Origin: Mycobacterium kyorinense
Lineage (GTDB): Bacteria; Actinomycetota; Actinomycetes; Mycobacteriales; Mycobacteriaceae
DNA length: 64,000 nucleotides
Direction of reading: 5' to 3'
NCBI RefSeq assembly: GCF_001672775.1
Contig: NZ_LZKJ01000045.1
Location: forward strand, 1 to 64,000
The notes under the pieces are model-generated. The model saw only the letters and a list, made by a program, of their open reading frames with translations, did not search any database and was not told where the DNA came from. Shown here piece by piece: positions 18,206 through 27,296 of the stretch (within the stretch, counting starts at the first letter, position 1; the number at the start of each line of letters is the position of its first letter). The position numbers and the translations under genes were made by a program.

Positions 18206-19870
18206 TCAGCCAGGGTACCTGCCATCGCCAACGGTCAGTTCGGCACAGTGCATGGCCTCAGGCAGGTGGTGGGTGGCCACCACGACGGATCGCTGTTGAT
18301 CGATGAGCCCGCTGGTGGGATCAAGCAGAGCACGCAGAAGCGGTTCGGCATCAGCGGCATCGAGATGTTCGGTCGGTTCGTCGAGCAGTACGATTCGTGC
18401 CGGTGAGATCATGGCCCGGGCCAGCAACAGTCGCCTGCGTTGCCCCGCTGAAAGCGCCTGTGCTCCGCCGGCCAGTACCGTCGCCAAACCATCGGGCAGG
18501 CTGGTTACCCAGCCGTCGAGGCCGACCTGCCGCAGGACCGCGGCCAGCTCGTCATCTCGGCAGTCTCCCCGCGCGACCAGCAAGTTGTCCCGCACAGTCG
18601 TCGCGAAGATGTGCGCATCCTCAGCGAAAAAGCCGATCGCAGAGCGTAATTCAGGCTCAGCGATGCTGCCGAGGGGCACACCGTCGAGGGTGACGTCCCC
18701 GTGCAACGACGGCAGCAAGCCGGCAAGCGTCATCAGCAGCGTCGTCTTGCCGGAGCCGCTGGCGCCGGTGACGGCCAGTCTGGCACCCCGCGCAAGATCA
18801 ATAGTCCAGGGGGGCGGCGCGCACGAGCCCGGGTGACCGCTACGCACGCCCACCGCAACGAGTCGCCCCGCCGTCGAAGCCGGCGGCGCAACCTCGGTGG
18901 CCCGGATAATCGGCGGCGCTGAGGGGAGCAGGTCGAGCAATCGTCGCGCGGCCAGCCGTGACCGCGTCAATTGGACGGCGGCGGCCGGTAGTGCAAGCGT
19001 GGCCTCGAAGGCCGACAACGGCAACAACATCAAAATGGCCAGTGTCGTCGGGGCGACGGTGGTGGCCATGCCGATACCTGCCACCGCAGCGCCGAGCACA
19101 CTGACTCCGATCGCGGCGGTCGGCATCGCCTCGGCGACGGCGGCCGGTCTCGCCGCGGAGTCAACGGCGACGCCCCAATCACGCTGGCGCCGCTGAGACT
19201 CCGCGATAACGCCGGACAGAGTGCCCCCGACGCGCAGCTCAGCCGCGTGCTCCAGGGCTAGCATCGCTGACACGTTCCGGTCCGAATAATGCTGCCGCGC
19301 CAGGGTTTCCTGAGCTGTCGCCGCGCGTGCAGCCAACCAGGGTGCAACCACACCAACGAGGAGCAGACAGAACGCCATAATCGCGGCGGCAAGTACGGAG
19401 ATGACCGCGACGACTGCCGTCGCCGCCACGGCCAGCACTGCCGCGACGCTGATCGGCAGCACCGCGCGGACCAGCGCGTCGCCCAACTGGTCGACATCGG
19501 CGCCCACCCGGGCAACCAGTTCGCCGCTGTGCAGCCGGGCCGCGGCTTCTGCCGGTCCGTGCGCCAGGCGATGATAGATCTGGGTGCGGGCGGTTCCCGC
19601 AGCGCGCAGTGCGGTGTCATGGCTGGCCAGCCGCTCGCAATAATGCAGTACCCCACGGGAAATCGCGAGTGTCCGCACCGCCACCACGGCGACCGACAGA
19701 TCCAGCACGGGCGGCATCTGCCAGGCACGGGTGATCAGCCAGGCCGACACCCCGGCCAGCGCCAACGCGCTGGTCAACGAAAGCGCACCGAGTGCGATGG
19801 CCAGCAGCAGCCGCGCCCAGCGTGGGCGCAGCAGCCGTATCGCGGTCCGAAGTGGATCAGACGCGGGCAT
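18206..19870 (-). CDS. cydC: ABC transporter subunit CydC for cytochrome bd assembly
   Basis: A 554-aa fused permease/ATPase, partner of CydD in the heterodimeric exporter needed for cytochrome bd maturation. Six helices precede the ATPase domain with Walker A GASGSGKTT, signature LSAGQRRRL and Walker B IVLLDEPTEHLD. The ATG at 19870 is chosen because it begins the CydC family sequence and overlaps the cydD stop by 14 bp; the frame stays open upstream across cydD but that extension is a shadow. The next gene on this strand is the DUF4190 protein. Confidence 0.93.
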   Translation of the reverse strand: MPASDPLRTAIRLLRPRWARLLLAIALGALSLTSALALAGVSAWLITRAWQMPPVLDLSVAVVAVRTLAISRGVLHYCERLASHDTALRAAGTARTQIYHRLAHGPAEAAARLHSGELVARVGADVDQLGDALVRAVLPISVAAVLAVAATAVVAVISVLAAAIMAFCLLLVGVVAPWLAARAATAQETLARQHYSDRNVSAMLALEHAAELRVGGTLSGVIAESQRRQRDWGVAVDSAARPAAVAEAMPTAAIGVSVLGAAVAGIGMATTVAPTTLAILMLLPLSAFEATLALPAAAVQLTRSRLAARRLLDLLPSAPPIIRATEVAPPASTAGRLVAVGVRSGHPGSCAPPPWTIDLARGARLAVTGASGSGKTTLLMTLAGLLPSLHGDVTLDGVPLGSIAEPELRSAIGFFAEDAHIFATTVRDNLLVARGDCRDDELAAVLRQVGLDGWVTSLPDGLATVLAGGAQALSAGQRRRLLLARAMISPARIVLLDEPTEHLDAADAEPLLRALLDPTSGLIDQQRSVVVATHHLPEAMHCAELTVGDGRYPG

Positions 19871-21491
19871 GATCCACATTCCTTTCTCGACTGACCTCGA
19901 TGACTCGGTCGCCGATGCCGACGACCTGCTGGCGATGTCCGACGACCACCACGGTCGCACCGGCGCGGGCTCTTTCGACGATGGCCCGCAACACCGTGGC
20001 TTCGGTGGCAGCGTCGAGGTGGGCGGTGGGCTCGTCGAGCAGCAACACCGGCGCCACCGACCCCAGCGCACGGGCCAGGCCGAGGCGCTGCCGCTGTCCC
20101 AACGACAGGCCGACGCCGCCGCGTCCAATCACCGTGTCCGGACCGTCAGGCAGATCCGCCAACACCGCATCGAACCCCGATGCGGCGCAGGCGCTCTCAC
20201 CATCCGGCAGGCGGCCGAACAGCGCCAGGTTGTCGGAGATGGTGCCAGGGACCAGTACTGGGCGCTGCGCCAGCCAGGACACTTGCCGCCACCATGCCGA
20301 CGGGTCCAAATCGGTGACGTCGGTACCAGCCACGGTGACCCGGCCCGACGTGGGCGTGGTGAGACCCGCGATCACCTGCAACGTGGTGCTTTTGCCGACC
20401 CCGTTGGCCCCGGCCAGCACGGTCACCTGACCGGGCTCGATCACGGCGCTGAGTGCGCGCGGCGCTAAGCCGTCACGACCCGCAACACTGAGATCCTCGA
20501 GCCTGATCGACGCACCGCGGGCGATCACCGTGCGCGTTCCATGCACCGCGGCCGCGGATCTCTCGATCATCGCGAAGGCCTTGTCGGCCGCGGCGCGACC
20601 GTCCTGGGCGGCGTGGAACTCGACGCCAATGCGCCGCAGGGGCCAGTACACGTCGGGCACCAACAGCAACACCGTCAACGCCGCGGTGAGGCTGATTTCA
20701 CCGAACACCAGCCGGAGCCCGATGCTGACGGCGACGACAGCCACGCCGAGCATGGCCAGCAGCTCCAACACCAACGCGGAGAGGAAAGCGATCCTCAGCG
20801 TAGCCATCGCCGAACGTCGGTGAGCTGCACCGAGTTCGGCAATGCGGTGCTCGGGGCCGCTGGCACGTCCGAGAGCGCGCAGGGTGGGAATCCCCGCGAT
20901 CAGATCCAGCAGCCGGGCTTGCAGCGTGGTCATCGCGGCCAGAGCCGCCGCCGAGCGGTCGGCGGTGGCCAGGCCGATCAACACCATGAAGATCGGAATG
21001 AGTGGCAGCGTGATCAGCACTACCACCGCTGATTTGAGATCGTAGGCTCCCAGCACGATCACGCTGGCCGGGGTCAGGATGGCTGCCAGCAGCAACGCGG
21101 GCAGATATGCGGTGAAGTAAGGGCGCAAACCGTCCAGCCCGCGCGTCACCACCACTGCGGCGGCGTCGCGCTGCTCTGCTTGTTGTCTGGGTTCTCGCGC
21201 CGTCACCGCCGTGAGAACCTGACCGCTGAGGTCGGCGATCACCGCGCTGGCCCCGCGTTGGCCCAGCCGTGCCTGAAGCCAGTGCGCTGCAGTCCGAAGC
21301 GCCCACAACGCGGACAGGATCGACAGCGCCGGCGCCCACTGCACGAGGCTGCGTCCGGTCGGGTCGGTGATTACCCGAGCGACGATGTGCGCCAGCATGA
21401 TCGCCGAGCCGATCGCGCAGGCGGAGATCACCACACCGCAGCACACGGTCGCCGCAAGGAAGCTGCGCAGCGGGGCGGACCTCCGCCACAA
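19857..21491 (-). CDS. cydD: ABC transporter subunit CydD for cytochrome bd assembly
   Basis: A 544-aa permease/ATPase half-transporter paired with CydC. The ATPase has Walker A GANGVGKST, signature LSLGQRQRL and Walker B LLLDEPTAHLD. The first usable standard start is TTG 21491, but the in-frame sequence continues upstream with family-like residues (RAPLDPR just before the TTG) to a CTG at 21527-21525 that overlaps the cydB stop as CTGA. No ATG or GTG exists in that stretch, so the true start may be non-canonical. Expression is presumably coupled to cydB. Confidence 0.9.
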   Translation of the reverse strand: MWRRSAPLRSFLAATVCCGVVISACAIGSAIMLAHIVARVITDPTGRSLVQWAPALSILSALWALRTAAHWLQARLGQRGASAVIADLSGQVLTAVTAREPRQQAEQRDAAAVVVTRGLDGLRPYFTAYLPALLLAAILTPASVIVLGAYDLKSAVVVLITLPLIPIFMVLIGLATADRSAAALAAMTTLQARLLDLIAGIPTLRALGRASGPEHRIAELGAAHRRSAMATLRIAFLSALVLELLAMLGVAVVAVSIGLRLVFGEISLTAALTVLLLVPDVYWPLRRIGVEFHAAQDGRAAADKAFAMIERSAAAVHGTRTVIARGASIRLEDLSVAGRDGLAPRALSAVIEPGQVTVLAGANGVGKSTTLQVIAGLTTPTSGRVTVAGTDVTDLDPSAWWRQVSWLAQRPVLVPGTISDNLALFGRLPDGESACAASGFDAVLADLPDGPDTVIGRGGVGLSLGQRQRLGLARALGSVAPVLLLDEPTAHLDAATEATVLRAIVERARAGATVVVVGHRQQVVGIGDRVIEVSRERNVDHARV

Positions 21492-21523
21492 TCGCGGGTC
21501 CAGCGGTGCCCGACTGCTCGTGC

Positions 21524-22564
21524 TCAGGATGCTCGCCTCACCAGCCCGATCGCCGGTGGTATCCGGTCAGTCGAAATGCGCTGGCGGAAAACCCAATACG
21601 TCCACGCTTGATACACCATCGCCAGCGGCGCAAAGATCACCGCAGCCCACGTCATGATCTTCAACGTGTACGGGGTGGAGGACGCGTTCTCGATCGTCAC
21701 GCTCCACTGCGGGTTCAGTGTCGACGGCACCAGGTTCGGATACAACACGCCGAACAGCAACACCACCACTGCGGCGACGACCAGGCTGGCGCAGAAGAAC
21801 GCCCAACCTTCACGTTTGCGGCCGGCCGCCAATACCACCGCTGCCAACTGCGCGACAACCGCGGCGGCCAACACCAGCCACGTCCAGCTTTTACCGTGAG
21901 CCAGTTGCGTCCAAATCCCGAAGCCGCCAACCAGCGCCGTCACCGGCAGCGACAGCCACCCCGCGATCCGCAACGCGTCGTCGCGGATCGCGCCCGACGT
22001 TTTCAGCGCGATGAACAGCGCGCCGTAGAACATGAACAGGCCCGCCGTCGCCAACCCGCCCAGCACCGTATAGGCGTTCAGCACATCGGTGATCGACAGG
22101 TGAACGTGGTGGTTGGCGTCCACCGGAAGGCCGCGGACCAGGATCGCGAATGCCACGCCCCAGAGCACTGCGGGCAGCCAGGAGCCGGCCGCGATCCCGA
22201 AGTCGGCCCAGCCGCGCCACTGGGTGTCGTCAATCTTGCCGCGCCACTCGATGGCTACTGCACGCAGGATCATGCCGAACAGGATCGCCAGCAGCGGCAG
22301 GTAAAGCGCGGAGAACACGGTGGCATACCAGCCTGGGAACGCGGCGAACATCGCACCGCCGGCGGTGATCAGCCACACCTCGTTGCCATCCCATACCGGA
22401 CCGATGGTGTTGAGTGCGGTGCGCCTGTTTATCTCCGGGTCGCCGCTGCCCAGGCGGGCGAGTGGCTCCATGAGCATGCCCACACCGAAGTCGAAACCCT
22501 CGAGGATGAAAAATCCGAGGAACAACACTGCGAGCAAGCCGAACCACAGTTGGTGAAGTGCCAC
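21524..22564 (-). CDS. cydB: Cytochrome bd quinol oxidase subunit II
   Basis: A 346-aa polytopic membrane protein, the second subunit of the menaquinol-oxidising cytochrome bd terminal oxidase. The N-terminus LHQLWFGLLAVLFLGFFILEGFDFGVGM is the family hallmark, followed by RRTALNTIGPVWDGNEVWLI. The start is GTG 22564, 14 bp after the cydA stop. Length equals that of M. tuberculosis CydB. Confidence 0.96.
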   Translation of the reverse strand: MALHQLWFGLLAVLFLGFFILEGFDFGVGMLMEPLARLGSGDPEINRRTALNTIGPVWDGNEVWLITAGGAMFAAFPGWYATVFSALYLPLLAILFGMILRAVAIEWRGKIDDTQWRGWADFGIAAGSWLPAVLWGVAFAILVRGLPVDANHHVHLSITDVLNAYTVLGGLATAGLFMFYGALFIALKTSGAIRDDALRIAGWLSLPVTALVGGFGIWTQLAHGKSWTWLVLAAAVVAQLAAVVLAAGRKREGWAFFCASLVVAAVVVLLFGVLYPNLVPSTLNPQWSVTIENASSTPYTLKIMTWAAVIFAPLAMVYQAWTYWVFRQRISTDRIPPAIGLVRRAS

Positions 22565-22578
22565 AGGTCAACTCCTCC

Positions 22579-24036
22579 CTAGTACGCAAATGACAGCGGC
22601 GCCACCTCGTCGGCGTCGGGTGGGCTCGGCGGCGCCGGTTCGGCGTCGTGTTCCTGCGGTCCTTCCACCACATAGCGTTTCAGCAAAAAGAACCAGATGA
22701 CCGCCAGCACCGCATAAACAAGAGTGAACGTCACCAACGAGGTGACGACCATCCCAGGCGCATGGTTTGACACGCCTTCGGCAACGGTAAGGCGGACCTG
22801 TTGGTCGCCGGTGGGGTTAGGCACGACGATCCAGGGCTGGCGGCCCATCTCGGTGAACACCCAGCCGGCGCTGTTGGCCAAAAACGGTGCAGGAATGGTC
22901 AATAACGCCAGCCACGAGAACCACCGCTGATCGGGGATCCGGCCGCGGCGGGTCACCCACAAGGCGGTCAGCGCGAACAGCAGCGGGATCGCCAGAAAGC
23001 CGATCATCGCGCGGAACGACCAGTAGGTGACGAACAGGTTGGGCCGGTAGTCACCTGCGCCAAACCGGTCTTGGTAGTCGCGCTGAATATCGCGGACGCC
23101 GTGCAACGTCACGTCGTTGAATCGACCCTTGGCCAAAAACGGCAGCACGTACGGCACCTCGATGACGCGGGTCAGAGCGTCGCAGTTGTTTTGCCGGCCG
23201 ACGGTCAGGATGGAGAAGTCGGGGTCGGTGGCGGTGTCGCACAACGATTCTGCCGACGCCATTTTCATCGGCTGTTGATGGAACATCAACTTGCCTTGCA
23301 CGTCACCGGTGACGAACAATCCGGCCGCCGCCGCAAGCGCGACCCAGCACCCCATGATCGTCGCGGGGCGGTACATGGTGCGCGCATCCTCTGTGGCTGT
23401 TCCGTTGTGCGAGCGAACCATCCACCACGCGCACACCGCTGCGACGAACGTTCCACCGGTCAGCAACGCGCCGGTGACCGCATGTGAGACCGCTGCCTGG
23501 GCAGTGTTGTTCGTGAAGAGAGCCATAATGCTGTCCAGCTCGGCACGTTTGGTCTCCGGGTTATAGTGCGCGCCGACTGGGTGCTGCATGAACGAGTTGG
23601 CCGCAATGATGAAGAACGCGGACACGTTGACGGAGATCGCGACAATCCAGATGCATGCCAGGTGCACCAACCTGGGCAGCCTGCTCCACCCGAAGATCCA
23701 CAACCCGATGAACGTGGATTCGAAAAAGAATGCGGCCAGACCTTCCATGGCCAAGGGCGCGCCGAAGACGTCGCCGACGAAGCGGGAGTACTCACTCCAA
23801 TTCATCCCGAACTGGAATTCCTGCACGATCCCGGTCGCGACGCCAAGCGCGAAGTTGATCAAAAACAGCTTGCCGAAGAACTTGGTGAGCCGATACCAGG
23901 CGACGTTGTCCGTGACGACCCAGACCGTCTGCATGACCGCGATCAGCGGCGCCAGGCCGATCGTGAGCGGCACGAAGATGAAGTGGTAGACGGTGGTGAT
24001 CCCGAACTGCCACCGCGATACGTCGACGACGTCCAT
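22579..24036 (-). CDS. cydA: Cytochrome bd quinol oxidase subunit I
   Basis: A 485-aa heme-bearing subunit of cytochrome bd. Recognisable are the N-terminal RWQFGITTVYHFIFVPLTIGL with the heme-ligand His near residue 18, GIVQEFQFGMNWSEYSRFVGDVFGAPLA, and the quinol-binding loop region around GLNP-equivalent sequence. ATG 24036 is preferred: GGGGAG lies 7 nt upstream, and the upstream GTG at 24051 would overlap that site. The gene heads the cydABDC block. In mycobacteria cyd expression rises under hypoxia and respiratory inhibition (established knowledge). Confidence 0.96.
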   Translation of the reverse strand: MDVVDVSRWQFGITTVYHFIFVPLTIGLAPLIAVMQTVWVVTDNVAWYRLTKFFGKLFLINFALGVATGIVQEFQFGMNWSEYSRFVGDVFGAPLAMEGLAAFFFESTFIGLWIFGWSRLPRLVHLACIWIVAISVNVSAFFIIAANSFMQHPVGAHYNPETKRAELDSIMALFTNNTAQAAVSHAVTGALLTGGTFVAAVCAWWMVRSHNGTATEDARTMYRPATIMGCWVALAAAAGLFVTGDVQGKLMFHQQPMKMASAESLCDTATDPDFSILTVGRQNNCDALTRVIEVPYVLPFLAKGRFNDVTLHGVRDIQRDYQDRFGAGDYRPNLFVTYWSFRAMIGFLAIPLLFALTALWVTRRGRIPDQRWFSWLALLTIPAPFLANSAGWVFTEMGRQPWIVVPNPTGDQQVRLTVAEGVSNHAPGMVVTSLVTFTLVYAVLAVIWFFLLKRYVVEGPQEHDAEPAPPSPPDADEVAPLSFAY

Positions 24037-24123
24037 CTGGCAACTCCCCACACTGCGGAGCGGGTCCCGCTACGACCAACTACGACGCAGTGTAGTAGCT
24101 GCGTGCGTGATGAGCTACCACTG

Positions 24124-24138
24124 TCGTGAAGGTCACGA
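24124..24138. promoter_or_regulatory. Perfect palindrome TCGTGA-AGG-TCACGA upstream of cydA
   Basis: Six-base arms with a 3-nt spacer lie about 90 bp upstream of the cydA start, in the 110-bp gap after the HdeD-like gene. The spacing does not match a CRP site (which needs 6 nt between GTGA and TCAC). It is a candidate operator for the cyd genes or a short hairpin at the end of the upstream gene. Confidence 0.4.
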
Positions 24139-24146
24139 TGTGCTGG

Positions 24147-24755
24147 TCAGATCGCTCCGGACGGCTCACTGGAGATGGGTTGGCCAATCCCGCGGTTGAG
24201 TGCTTTGGATGCGCTGCGGATACCGAACGACGAGACGATCTCAAATACGCCGATGACGATCAGCCAGATGCCGACGACCAGTGTCAGGATCCACAGCGAT
24301 TCGAAGGGCGATGCGATGACGACGATGCCGGCCAGAAGGCTGATCACACCAAGGAAGATCTGCCAGCCACGACCGGGCAGGACGGGATCGCTGATAGCTG
24401 AAATCGCCGTTGCCACACCGCGAAAAATGAAGCCGACGCCAATCCAGATCGCCAACAACAAAATCGCATAGCCTTCACCGAAGTGCCGGAAGCACAACAC
24501 CGCGAGGACGAGCGATGCAGCCCCGCTGATGAATAGGAGTACTCGCCCGCCGGCCGAGATGTGCAGGCTGAACGCAAAGATCACCTGCGCGATCCCGGTG
24601 ACGAGAAGATAAATCCCGAAAAGGACAGCGGCGATGAGGATGGAGTCTCCCGGTAGCAGCAGCACCAAAATGCCAAGGGCCAGCGCCAGAATGCCCGAGA
24701 CCAACGTGGACTTCCACAAATGCGGCAACAAGTTTGGGACGGCGGTAGGTTGCAT
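24147..24755 (-). CDS. HdeD-family (DUF308) membrane protein (Rv1624c type)
   Basis: A 202-aa protein of about six short hydrophobic helices with the DUF308 repeats typical of HdeD: WKSTLVSGILALALGILVLL and GWQIFLGVISLLAGIVVIASP. HdeD proteins are linked to acid resistance in enterobacteria, but the mycobacterial role is not established. ATG 24755 is chosen because GGGAGAA ends 7 nt upstream; ATG 24773 and 24782 are alternatives. It lies just upstream of cydA on the same strand. Confidence 0.85.
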   Translation of the reverse strand: MQPTAVPNLLPHLWKSTLVSGILALALGILVLLLPGDSILIAAVLFGIYLLVTGIAQVIFAFSLHISAGGRVLLFISGAASLVLAVLCFRHFGEGYAILLLAIWIGVGFIFRGVATAISAISDPVLPGRGWQIFLGVISLLAGIVVIASPFESLWILTLVVGIWLIVIGVFEIVSSFGIRSASKALNRGIGQPISSEPSGAI

Positions 24756-24805
24756 GTGCGAATTCTCCCACATCGTCGCCATTCCAGTGCCGGCTTTACG
24801 GGGCG

Positions 24806-26137
24806 TCAGACCTTTGCGGTCTGGGGTGCCTCAGCGTGTGTGCCGTCCAAACCGGCAGCAGGCTTACGGCCGGCGAGATACCAGGTGCGCATCACGCCTT
24901 TGCCCTTGACCTCGACCTCGCCGCGCTCCTCGAGCACGAAGTCATTTTTCAACCGCTGGTAAACCGCGTCGGGAACTTGGATCCGCCCCACGGAATCGGT
25001 CGACTCCATCCGGGACGCGACGTTGACCGCGTCGCCCCACACGTCATAGAAGAAGCGGCGGGAGCCGACGATGCCCGCCACCACCGGGCCGGTGGCCAAA
25101 CCGATGCGCATCGGGACTGGGCAGCCATGCGGATCTTTGAGGTCGGCGACCGCGCTGGCCATATCCAACGCGAGTTGTGCCAACGCCTCCACGTGATCGC
25201 GACGCGGCCACGGCACCCCGCTGACCACCATGTAGCAGTCGCCGCTGACCTTGATTTTCTCCAGCCCGTACTTATCGACCAGCGCATCGAAGTCGCTGTA
25301 AAGCCGGTTAAGGAAGCGGATGACGTCCACTGGGGCGCTATCACTGGCCCGCTCGGTGAAACCGGCTATGTCGGCGAACAGAACTGAAGCCTCGTCGTAT
25401 TTGTCGGCGATCACGTTGCGGGCCGGGTCCTTCAAGCGGGCCGCGATGCTGGCCGGCATGATGTTGGCCAGCAGCGCCTCAGAGCGGTCGTATTCGACTT
25501 CCATCGCTGCTTCGGCCCGGCCGATTTCGCGCAGCGCGTAGGCCAGTGTCACCACCACCATCACGCAAGCGGAGACCGTGGTGACGACGAAACCCATTGA
25601 CTGCGCCCAGTGCGGCTGAATTCCGGTGTCGCGTGGAACCAAGAATTCCAAAGTGATCACCAGACCGGCGGCCAGAGCTGCCAGCGCCGAGGCCAGGATG
25701 ATGTGCTCGATGCCGAGTTGGAGCACCACCAGGCAGGCTGCCACCAGGAAGTAGAACTGCAAGCCCGAAGCAGTGCCCACGTCCCAGCAGACGATGAATA
25801 TCGACACATATGCCGTGCAGATAAAGGTAAGTGGCGCAACCAGTTCCCCGAAGCGGTGCAGCAGCGGAATCAGCGCAAAGATGACGGCGGCCGCCACATT
25901 GATCGCGGCGGTGCGCCACGCGCCGGGCACGGTCAAGAGCTCAAGAATCCCGAAGCCCCCGCTCACGAACATCGCGAGCATGGTGTTGATGTTGAGCACC
26001 CGGATTCGCCGTGCGGCGCTATCGACGTAGTGCTGGACGCGGGCGCGCGATTCGGCCCGCGCTGCTGCCACGCAGTTCGGCGATCGCGACGCGCCTGCTG
26101 TCATTGCCGGCGGCACGCCGCACTTCTTAGCCGCCAC
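24806..26137 (-). CDS. cya: Membrane-bound class III adenylate cyclase (Rv1625c type)
   Basis: A 443-aa enzyme making cAMP from ATP. Six membrane helices span about residues 45-205 and are followed by one catalytic domain, so the active form is a homodimer, half of the mammalian layout. All six catalytic positions match Rv1625c in identity and number: metal-binding Asp256 (FADIAGF) and Asp300 (KVSGDCY), substrate-specifying Lys296 and Asp365, and transition-state Asn372 and Arg376 (DAVNVASR). Start GTG 26137 has TAGGCT ending 6 nt upstream. The C-terminal tail beyond residue 425 is not conserved. Confidence 0.96.
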   Translation of the reverse strand: MAAKKCGVPPAMTAGASRSPNCVAAARAESRARVQHYVDSAARRIRVLNINTMLAMFVSGGFGILELLTVPGAWRTAAINVAAAVIFALIPLLHRFGELVAPLTFICTAYVSIFIVCWDVGTASGLQFYFLVAACLVVLQLGIEHIILASALAALAAGLVITLEFLVPRDTGIQPHWAQSMGFVVTTVSACVMVVVTLAYALREIGRAEAAMEVEYDRSEALLANIMPASIAARLKDPARNVIADKYDEASVLFADIAGFTERASDSAPVDVIRFLNRLYSDFDALVDKYGLEKIKVSGDCYMVVSGVPWPRRDHVEALAQLALDMASAVADLKDPHGCPVPMRIGLATGPVVAGIVGSRRFFYDVWGDAVNVASRMESTDSVGRIQVPDAVYQRLKNDFVLEERGEVEVKGKGVMRTWYLAGRKPAAGLDGTHAEAPQTAKV

Positions 26138-26143
26138 GCCAAA

Positions 26144-26149
26144 AGCCTA
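26144..26149 (-). promoter_or_regulatory. -10 hexamer TAGGCT of the adenylate cyclase gene
   Basis: On the minus strand TAGGCT ends 6 nt before GTG 26137, consistent with leaderless transcription. Confidence 0.5.
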
Positions 26150-26160
26150 ACAACCTCCGC

Positions 26161-26667
26161 TCAGAACTCCTCGGGAAATTCCTCGGTCAACCACTCCGAC
26201 AAGTGATGTTCGGAAAGTGACCCATTGGGCATGATGTGCTGCACCAGCCGTCCATCGCGGGTGGCCAGGTCGGCGATCATCCGCCGGTGACAACGCCACC
26301 AGGTCGGTTCCCCGCACATGATCGCGACATTGCGGGTCTCGGCGTCTTGCAGCAGTTGCTGATATGCGGCGCGAAACGCCGGTGTACGGGTGTGAGCGGC
26401 GTAGTTGGCGAAGGACTGGTTTTCCCACCACCGATCTCGCGGAATCGGCGTGGTCGGGGGTTTGCGGCGCCCGCCCAGATCGGCCTCGTGGCGGTAGTCG
26501 ATCCCCGCCTCGCCCAGCCAGTCCGGCATGACCTGCTTGGACACATCGGGGTTGCGGCGCGAGCCCGGAAAGCTGCGAACATCGACCAGCAGGCTGATGT
26601 CGTGTTGCCGCAGCGCCGCGGTCAGCTCCTCGGCGGTTTTGGCACCGTGGCCGATGGTGAACAGCAC
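26161..26667 (-). CDS. DUF488 family protein
   Basis: A 168-aa protein with the DUF488 pattern: TIGHGAKTAEEL at the N-terminus, LLVDVRSFPGSRRNPDVSK, the LGGRRKP block and CGEPTWWRCHRRMIADL near the C-terminus with the conserved Cys-Glu and Cys-His-Arg residues. The biochemical role of the family is not settled. Start GTG 26667 overlaps the stop of the TetR gene by one base (TAGTG), so the two are translationally coupled and share the regulator's promoter. Confidence 0.85.
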   Translation of the reverse strand: MLFTIGHGAKTAEELTAALRQHDISLLVDVRSFPGSRRNPDVSKQVMPDWLGEAGIDYRHEADLGGRRKPPTTPIPRDRWWENQSFANYAAHTRTPAFRAAYQQLLQDAETRNVAIMCGEPTWWRCHRRMIADLATRDGRLVQHIMPNGSLSEHHLSEWLTEEFPEEF

Positions 26668-27296
26668 TAGGCCTGGGTGCCCTGGTCGGCCGCACAGCTA
26701 ACTTGCACGGCCGCGTCGATGATCGCGTTGATGACGTCGGGTGTCGCACCGGTGCGGGTCCGCAGCGCCAGCGTATTGAGCGTGCCGGTGGCCAGGTGCG
26801 CCAACGCAGCGGGGGCCAGTGGTGCCAGCTCGCCGTCGCGCTCGGCCTGCTCGAAGCGGTCGGTGAAGAGCTGGGTGAACGCCTCGAAGGTCGACTCGAT
26901 GACCACACGGACCTTTTCGTTATGGCGTGCCTCGGTGACTGCGGTGCCGATCAGAAAACACCCTCGCGGCCCGTCGTCGCCGGCCAGATACCAGCGCGTC
27001 GCACCCTCATAGACCGCGCGCAGCCCGTCGGCGAGCGGGCGTGGTTGAGCGAGCTCGTGCGCCAGCGCCGCCCGGCTGTCGTCCGCATACCGTGCCACGG
27101 CCTGGAGATACAGCGCTTCCTTGTCGCCGAACGCGGCGTAGATGCTCGGGCGGTTCATGCCCATCCCGCTGGCGAGCTCGTCGAGCGAAGTGCCCGCGTA
27201 TCCAGCCCCCCAGAAGGTGTCGCGCGCACGGGCCAGCGCTAGCTCAGGGTCATAGGAACGGGGGCGGCCCCGGGGCTTGGGTTCCGATGTCGGCAT
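26667..27296 (-). CDS. TetR/AcrR family transcriptional regulator
   Basis: A 209-aa repressor-type regulator. The N-terminal helix-turn-helix (residues about 15-60) reads ALARARDTFWGAGYAGTSLDELASGMGMNRPSIYAAFGDKEALY, typical of TetR proteins with the AcrR-like C-terminal domain (TetR_C_16-like, with RGCFLIG near 110). ATG 27296 lies inside one arm of an inverted repeat whose other arm covers the start of the divergent hydrolase gene, so the protein probably represses both itself and that gene. The ligand is unknown. Confidence 0.9.
   Translation of the reverse strand: MPTSEPKPRGRPRSYDPELALARARDTFWGAGYAGTSLDELASGMGMNRPSIYAAFGDKEALYLQAVARYADDSRAALAHELAQPRPLADGLRAVYEGATRWYLAGDDGPRGCFLIGTAVTEARHNEKVRVVIESTFEAFTQLFTDRFEQAERDGELAPLAPAALAHLATGTLNTLALRTRTGATPDVINAIIDAAVQVSCAADQGTQA

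Noticed and set aside
21506..22582. Open frame of 358 codons on the plus strand across cydB
   Set aside because: It is antisense to a well-supported cydB and its low-complexity Arg/Gln/His content is typical of a GC-rich shadow frame.
24124..24138. CRP (cAMP receptor protein) site before cydA
   Set aside because: The GTGA/TCAC half-sites are 3 nt apart instead of 6, so it does not fit the CRP consensus.
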